A stretch of 64,000 nt of DNA from Deltaproteobacteria bacterium (GTDB lineage Bacteria; Desulfobacterota; Desulfomonilia; UBA1062). The notes under the pieces were generated by a model. It made no database searches. It was not told the origin of the DNA and saw nothing but the letters and a program-made list of their open reading frames with translations. Every line of letters starts with the position of its first letter. The stretch's first letter is position 1. Made by a program: the position numbers and the translations under genes. The DNA lies in assembly GCA_029552245.1 (NCBI GenBank), contig JAKPDW010000021.1, forward strand, positions 1 through 64,000, in the 5' to 3' direction. This document shows positions 60,268 through 64,000 of this stretch, in pieces.

Positions 60268-62621
60268 CGAGCGCCTCGCTCGGCGTCACCGACGCCCGTG
60301 ATCCCCCCGGGGCCCTCCTGGCGGACTGGCAGCCGGATGACGAGCGCCGTCCCGCCGCCTGGGGCCTCCTCGACGTGGACCTCACCCTTGTGCATGTCGA
60401 TCACCTTCTTGACGAGGGCGAGCCCCAGGCCGGTGCCTTTGGCCTTTCTCGTGTAGAACGGATGGAACACCTTCTGGCGCTCCTGGGCGGGGATGCCGCA
60501 CCCGGTGTCCAGGACCCGGATCTCCACGATCGGGGCCGCCACGCCCCCCGTCCCGCCGGAGGCCTCTTTCCCTTCATGCTCGAGTCGGCGCGTGATCACG
60601 TGGAGGGTGCCTCCCTCTGGCATGGCATCCAGGGCGTTCTCGATGATGTTGACGAACACCTGGCGCATCTGGATGCCGTCTATCTCCAGGGTGTCGGCCT
60701 GGGGGTCGTAATCGGTCTTCACGACCACGCGGCGCTGCTCGAGCGCGTCGGCCATGTTGAACAGGAGGCCGTCCATGATGTTGCTGATCCTGTGCGTCTT
60801 CGGCTTGATCTCGCCGGACCTGGTCCATTCGAGGATCTGCGTCACGAACTTCTCGAGGTTTTCCACCCCGTCCTTCACCCCCTGCAGCTGCCTGCGCTGC
60901 CTCTCGTCCATGTCGAGCGAGGCCGAGAGCAGCTCCACCCCGGTCTTTATCTTCTGGAGGGGGTTACGCACCTCGTGGGCCACGTGAGCCGACATCTCCC
61001 CCAGCACCGCCATCCTCCGGGCATGCTCGAGCTCGCGCTGCATGCGCTTGATCTCGGTGATGTCCATGATGGACACGATGCTCTGCCTGGTTCCCGGGAT
61101 CATGCCGATGGTGAGGAACGCATCCCTGACCGCGCCGTTCTTGTCGACGAAACGGAACTCGTACTGCGAGGGCACGTCCTTGTCCCCCGTGCGCCTGGCG
61201 CGCGAATACTGCTTCATGCGCTCCACGTCCTCCTCGTGGACGAGTTCCGTCCAGCGCATCTTCCCGACGATCTCCTCCTTCGTGTACCCGCTGAGGCGCT
61301 CCAACTGGTTGTTCGCGAAGGTGATCGTGTAGTCCTCGTCGAGGATCATCATGGCCGTGCCCGTGTGCTCGACCGTGGCGCGGTACTTCGCCTCGCTGGC
61401 CCTGAGCGCCTTCTGGGCCTCCCTCCTCTGGGTGATGTCCCGGATCACGTTCTGTGTCGCAGGCCTGCCCTCATACTCGATGATCGACGGCGTGATCTCG
61501 AAGGCCCTCCAAGCGCCGTCCTTCGACCTCAGGGCGATCTCGTACTGGTCCGGGACCTTCTCCCCCCTGATGCGCTTTTCGTACCTGGTCTCGATCATGA
61601 CGGCGAGCTCGGGCCTGACGATATCCTTGAGGCCCATGGTCGCCAGCTCCTCCTCGGAGTAGCCGAGGAGCTCCCTGAAGGCCGGGTTGGTGTACCTGAA
61701 GCGGTGGTCCTGGTAGACGAAGATCCCGTCCTGGGTCTTCTCGACGAGCATCCTGTACTTCTTCTCGGACTCCCTGAGCCTCTCCTGGACCGCCTTGACC
61801 GGTCTCAGATCCCTGAAGATGCCGATGGCCGCGACCGGCTTGCCGTCCGAGTAGAGGTACGAGACCGAGAGCGATATGGGGATGACCGACCCGTCCTTGG
61901 CGATGATCTTCGTCTCCTCGCTGACCACCCACCTCGGGTTGTCCTGCGTGCCCCTATCGAGCATGTCCAGGATCCTGTCCCGCTCGCCTGGGAGGATGAA
62001 CGCGGCGATGTTCGTCTTGTGGTCGAGCATCTCGGAGGCCGTGTACCCGGTGATCTCCTCGGCAGCCCTGTTGAAGATGAGGGCGTGCCCCTTGAGATCG
62101 GAGGCGACGATCGCGTCCGAGGAGCTCGCAATCAGCCCGGCGAGGAACCTGTTCGTGGATTCGAGGCCCTGCTCCATGCCCTTGCGCCTGGTGACGTCGT
62201 GAGCCACGTGGAGCGTGGCCTCACCGCCGGCCACGGTGATGACCGAGCTCGAGACCGATGCGATCCTCTCATGGCCGGCGGCGGTCTTGAAGACGACCTC
62301 GATCCTGCGGGCCTCGGCCTCAGGGTTTCGCCCCAGCTCCGTGCAGACCCTCATCATGGCCTGCGCGGAGTCCTCGCGCATGAGGTCGTACACCCTCATG
62401 CCATCGAGTTTTCGGGCATCCCTCCCCACGAGCCTCGCAAAGGCGGGGTTCACGTAGAAAAGACGATCGGAGATCAGGACGAAGATGCCGTCGTGCGCGT
62501 TTTCCACCATGGCCTGGAAGACGGCCTTGGTGAGGCTTTTTGTCCTTGAGCGTCGAGAGAGCGGTGCCCGCGCATTCACGCTGGGAACATACACGATGGG
62601 GGTGCGTGAATCAAGGTTCAT
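60264..62621 (-). CDS. PAS-domain sensor histidine kinase
   Basis: 785 residues, no membrane helix seen. Four PAS domains (about residues 30-530), then HisKA with Ala-His-Val-Ala-His-Glu-Val-Arg-Asn-Pro (His about 549), and an HATPase with Asp-Thr-Gly-Cys-Gly-Ile and Gly-Thr-Gly-Leu-Gly-Leu-Ala. Cognate partner of the following NtrC-type regulator by overlap. Starts 11 bases after the nuclease-domain gene. A cytoplasmic redox or ligand signal is likely, but no cofactor motif is evident. Confidence 0.92.
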   Translation of the reverse strand: MNLDSRTPIVYVPSVNARAPLSRRSRTKSLTKAVFQAMVENAHDGIFVLISDRLFYVNPAFARLVGRDARKLDGMRVYDLMREDSAQAMMRVCTELGRNPEAEARRIEVVFKTAAGHERIASVSSSVITVAGGEATLHVAHDVTRRKGMEQGLESTNRFLAGLIASSSDAIVASDLKGHALIFNRAAEEITGYTASEMLDHKTNIAAFILPGERDRILDMLDRGTQDNPRWVVSEETKIIAKDGSVIPISLSVSYLYSDGKPVAAIGIFRDLRPVKAVQERLRESEKKYRMLVEKTQDGIFVYQDHRFRYTNPAFRELLGYSEEELATMGLKDIVRPELAVMIETRYEKRIRGEKVPDQYEIALRSKDGAWRAFEITPSIIEYEGRPATQNVIRDITQRREAQKALRASEAKYRATVEHTGTAMMILDEDYTITFANNQLERLSGYTKEEIVGKMRWTELVHEEDVERMKQYSRARRTGDKDVPSQYEFRFVDKNGAVRDAFLTIGMIPGTRQSIVSIMDITEIKRMQRELEHARRMAVLGEMSAHVAHEVRNPLQKIKTGVELLSASLDMDERQRRQLQGVKDGVENLEKFVTQILEWTRSGEIKPKTHRISNIMDGLLFNMADALEQRRVVVKTDYDPQADTLEIDGIQMRQVFVNIIENALDAMPEGGTLHVITRRLEHEGKEASGGTGGVAAPIVEIRVLDTGCGIPAQERQKVFHPFYTRKAKGTGLGLALVKKVIDMHKGEVHVEEAPGGGTALVIRLPVRQEGPGGITGVGDAERGAR

Positions 62622-62632
62622 CCCTTACGGCT

Positions 62633-63151
62633 TCAGGCCTTGAACTTGCCGAAGTCCTCGGGGTTCATCTTCTCAAGGATCTCCTTGAGCTTCTCCTGGT
62701 CCTGCTCGAAGCCGACCATGATCTTGCCGGCGGCGGGCTTGGCCGTATCCACGCGGATGGCGTCCTTGACCACGTGTTCGGCCACGTAGATGGGGGAGTT
62801 CGTCCTGAGGGCGATCGCTATGGCGTCAGAGGGCCTCGCGTCTATCTGGAGACGTTCATCCCCCTTGATCACGGTGATCAGGGCGTAGAATACGTTGTCC
62901 TTCAAGTCCACGACCTCGATCTTCTCCACGACGACGCCCAGGTGCTCGACGAAGGACCGGAAGAGGTCATGGGTCATGGGCCTGGAGTAGACCACACCCT
63001 CGAGGGCCGCCGCAATGGCGCTCGCCTCCATGATCCCTATCCAGATGGGCAGGATGAATGTGCCGTCAATGTCCCTCAGGATGACAATGGGGGCATTGTT
63101 GCTCGGGTCGAGAGCGATACCGGCCACCTTCATCTCGTAGAATTCCGGCAT
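62633..63151 (-). CDS. Bifunctional nuclease (BFN/DUF151) family protein
   Basis: 172 residues from the ATG with GAGGTG upstream; a GTG two codons earlier is possible. Leu-Pro-Ile-Trp-Ile-Gly-x-x-Glu-Ala near residue 34 and the Arg-Pro-Ser-Asp-Ala-Ile-Ala-Ile-Ala motif near residue 105 are the family core. Members in plants show DNase/RNase activity; the bacterial role is unclear. First gene of the kinase-regulator-efflux transcript. Confidence 0.88.
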   Translation of the reverse strand: MPEFYEMKVAGIALDPSNNAPIVILRDIDGTFILPIWIGIMEASAIAAALEGVVYSRPMTHDLFRSFVEHLGVVVEKIEVVDLKDNVFYALITVIKGDERLQIDARPSDAIAIALRTNSPIYVAEHVVKDAIRVDTAKPAAGKIMVGFEQDQEKLKEILEKMNPEDFGKFKA

Positions 63152-63393
63152 GTGCACCCACCTCGATACATAACATTAAGCGGCTTGCCCCAGAGAGTCA
63201 AGTGATACGAAACCCGGCGGAAAGCCCCGGGGACGAGCCCGTGCATCGACCGGTCGCGACGCTTCCCGGCACACGCGTTGAGCCCGCCCCGAGGGCGCAG
63301 GGCGGCCGAGGGCGATGCGCACCGCGGCCTCGGGAGGCTGACCTGGGACGACGCCCGTGCCGCCTTCAACTGGCCCGAACGCCGCGGGAGGCC

Positions 63394-64000
63394 TCACTCC
63401 CCGTTTTCGGGCATGCCTGCCAGCAGCCTCAGGCGACGGACGAGGCCGTCCATGTCCCAGGACGGCCCGTCCAGCTCAAGTCCACCGGCGCGGAGCCACT
63501 GCTGCGCCTTCACCACGAGGGGGATCTCGAACGGGTACCCCCGGGCAATGTCCGGCCTCGCGAGGAGATCCTCCACCGATGCGTCGAAGACGACCCTGCC
63601 GGCGTCCAGGCACACGACCCTCTCGGCCACGCCGAGGAAATCCTCCAGGTTGTGGGTGACCACCACCACGGCCGTCTCTCCCAGCGACGAGATGACCCTC
63701 GCGACGTCCTTCCTCCCAGCCGGGTCGAGACCGGCGGTCGGCTCGTCGAGCATCAGGATCTCGGGCTCCATGACCAGGGCGCTCGCCAGGGCGAGCCTCC
63801 GCTTCTGGCCCGTGCTCAGCGAGAAGGGGGAGACCTCCTTGAGGCGGCCCGTATCGAGCCCCAGGTACGAGGCGGCCGAGGCCGCCCTCTGGTGAATCTC
63901 CTTCTCGTCCGATCCGAAGAAGTTGCGCAACGAGAAGGTGAGTTCCTCGTAGGCGCTCTGGTGAAAGAACTGGTCCTCGGGGAACTGGAAGAGCACCCCG
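63394..64000 (-). CDS. ECF/CbiO-type ABC transporter ATPase, cut by the window
   Basis: Open to the window edge; about 202 C-terminal codons present, Walker A lies outside. Q-loop Phe-Gln-Phe-Pro-Glu-Asp-Gln, signature-like Leu-Ser-Thr-Gly-Gln-Lys-Arg-Arg, Walker B Ile-Leu-Met-Leu-Asp-Glu-Pro-Thr-Ala-Gly-Leu-Asp and switch His in Val-Thr-His-Asn are seen. The Phe-Pro-Glu-Asp-Gln Q-loop is typical of EcfA. Partners are not in the window. Confidence 0.9.
   Translation of the reverse strand, partial: GVLFQFPEDQFFHQSAYEELTFSLRNFFGSDEKEIHQRAASAASYLGLDTGRLKEVSPFSLSTGQKRRLALASALVMEPEILMLDEPTAGLDPAGRKDVARVISSLGETAVVVVTHNLEDFLGVAERVVCLDAGRVVFDASVEDLLARPDIARGYPFEIPLVVKAQQWLRAGGLELDGPSWDMDGLVRRLRLLAGMPENGE

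Overview
The window is almost entirely one high-G+C chromosome segment from an anaerobic, flagellated, Gram-negative bacterium of deltaproteobacterial (Desulfobacterota/Syntrophobacterales-like) type. The basis is the gene order lysS-lolC-lolD-bamA-skp-lpxD-lpxA-oxidoreductase-lpxB-msbA-lpxK, a large 2-hydroxyacyl-CoA dehydratase activase (an oxygen-labile enzyme class), an F-type ATPase c subunit of deltaproteobacterial type, and many PAS kinases plus a sigma54 activator. Species cannot be named from sequence alone.

Layout. (1) 1-3.6 kb: visibly lower-G+C DNA carrying a one-strand run of phage virion genes with strong AGGAGG ribosome sites. It ends inside a reading frame whose last two thirds are AtpE, so phage and chromosome meet in the middle of a gene (assembly chimera or a very unusual insertion). 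(2) 3.9-8.4 kb: atpE terminator, then a 1412-residue acyl-CoA dehydratase activase on the minus strand with a promoter and phased repeats. (3) 9.1-17.6 kb: flagellar rod/ring/hook operon flgF-G-A-H-I-J-N-K-csrA-small membrane protein (minus) behind a sigma54-type promoter, and, divergently, a FliA-type promoter driving a small unknown gene and flgM. (4) 17.4-20.5 kb: lipoprotein binding protein, HAD phosphatase, AMMECR1 protein. (5) 20.7-36.2 kb: an unbroken envelope-biogenesis operon of 14 genes, from lysS through lipoprotein sorting, BamA, Skp and lipid A synthesis to two tandem late acyltransferases. (6) 36.7-40.9 kb: tRNA-Cys, a ribbon-helix-helix protein, NikR and an ECF nickel transporter (nikMN, nikQ, nikO). 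(7) 41-45 kb: an omptin-like outer-membrane protease, a TPR protein with a degenerate receiver, and a protein with the full PFK-2/FBPase-2 architecture. (8) 45.4-50.2 kb: tRNA-Gln, tRNA-Glu, a secreted protein with a C-terminal anchor, and a GlnRS carrying a MetRS-type C-terminal tRNA-binding domain. (9) 50.9-64 kb: a seven-PAS hybrid kinase, nicotinamidase, a zinc-finger protein, an operon of bifunctional nuclease, PAS kinase, NtrC-type regulator and DHA2 efflux pump, and a partial ECF ATPase.

The long gene-free gaps (8.4-9.1, 16.7-16.98, 36.2-36.7, 38.8-39.4, 40.9-41.4, 50.2-50.9 kb and others) hold degenerate short repeats, several spaced about 60 bp apart, that look like a lineage-specific intergenic element family. 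No CRISPR array, insertion sequence, integrase or rRNA was seen. The most unusual items are the phage/atpE junction, the omptin, the PFKFB-like enzyme, the GlnRS fusion and the pseudo-receiver TPR protein.
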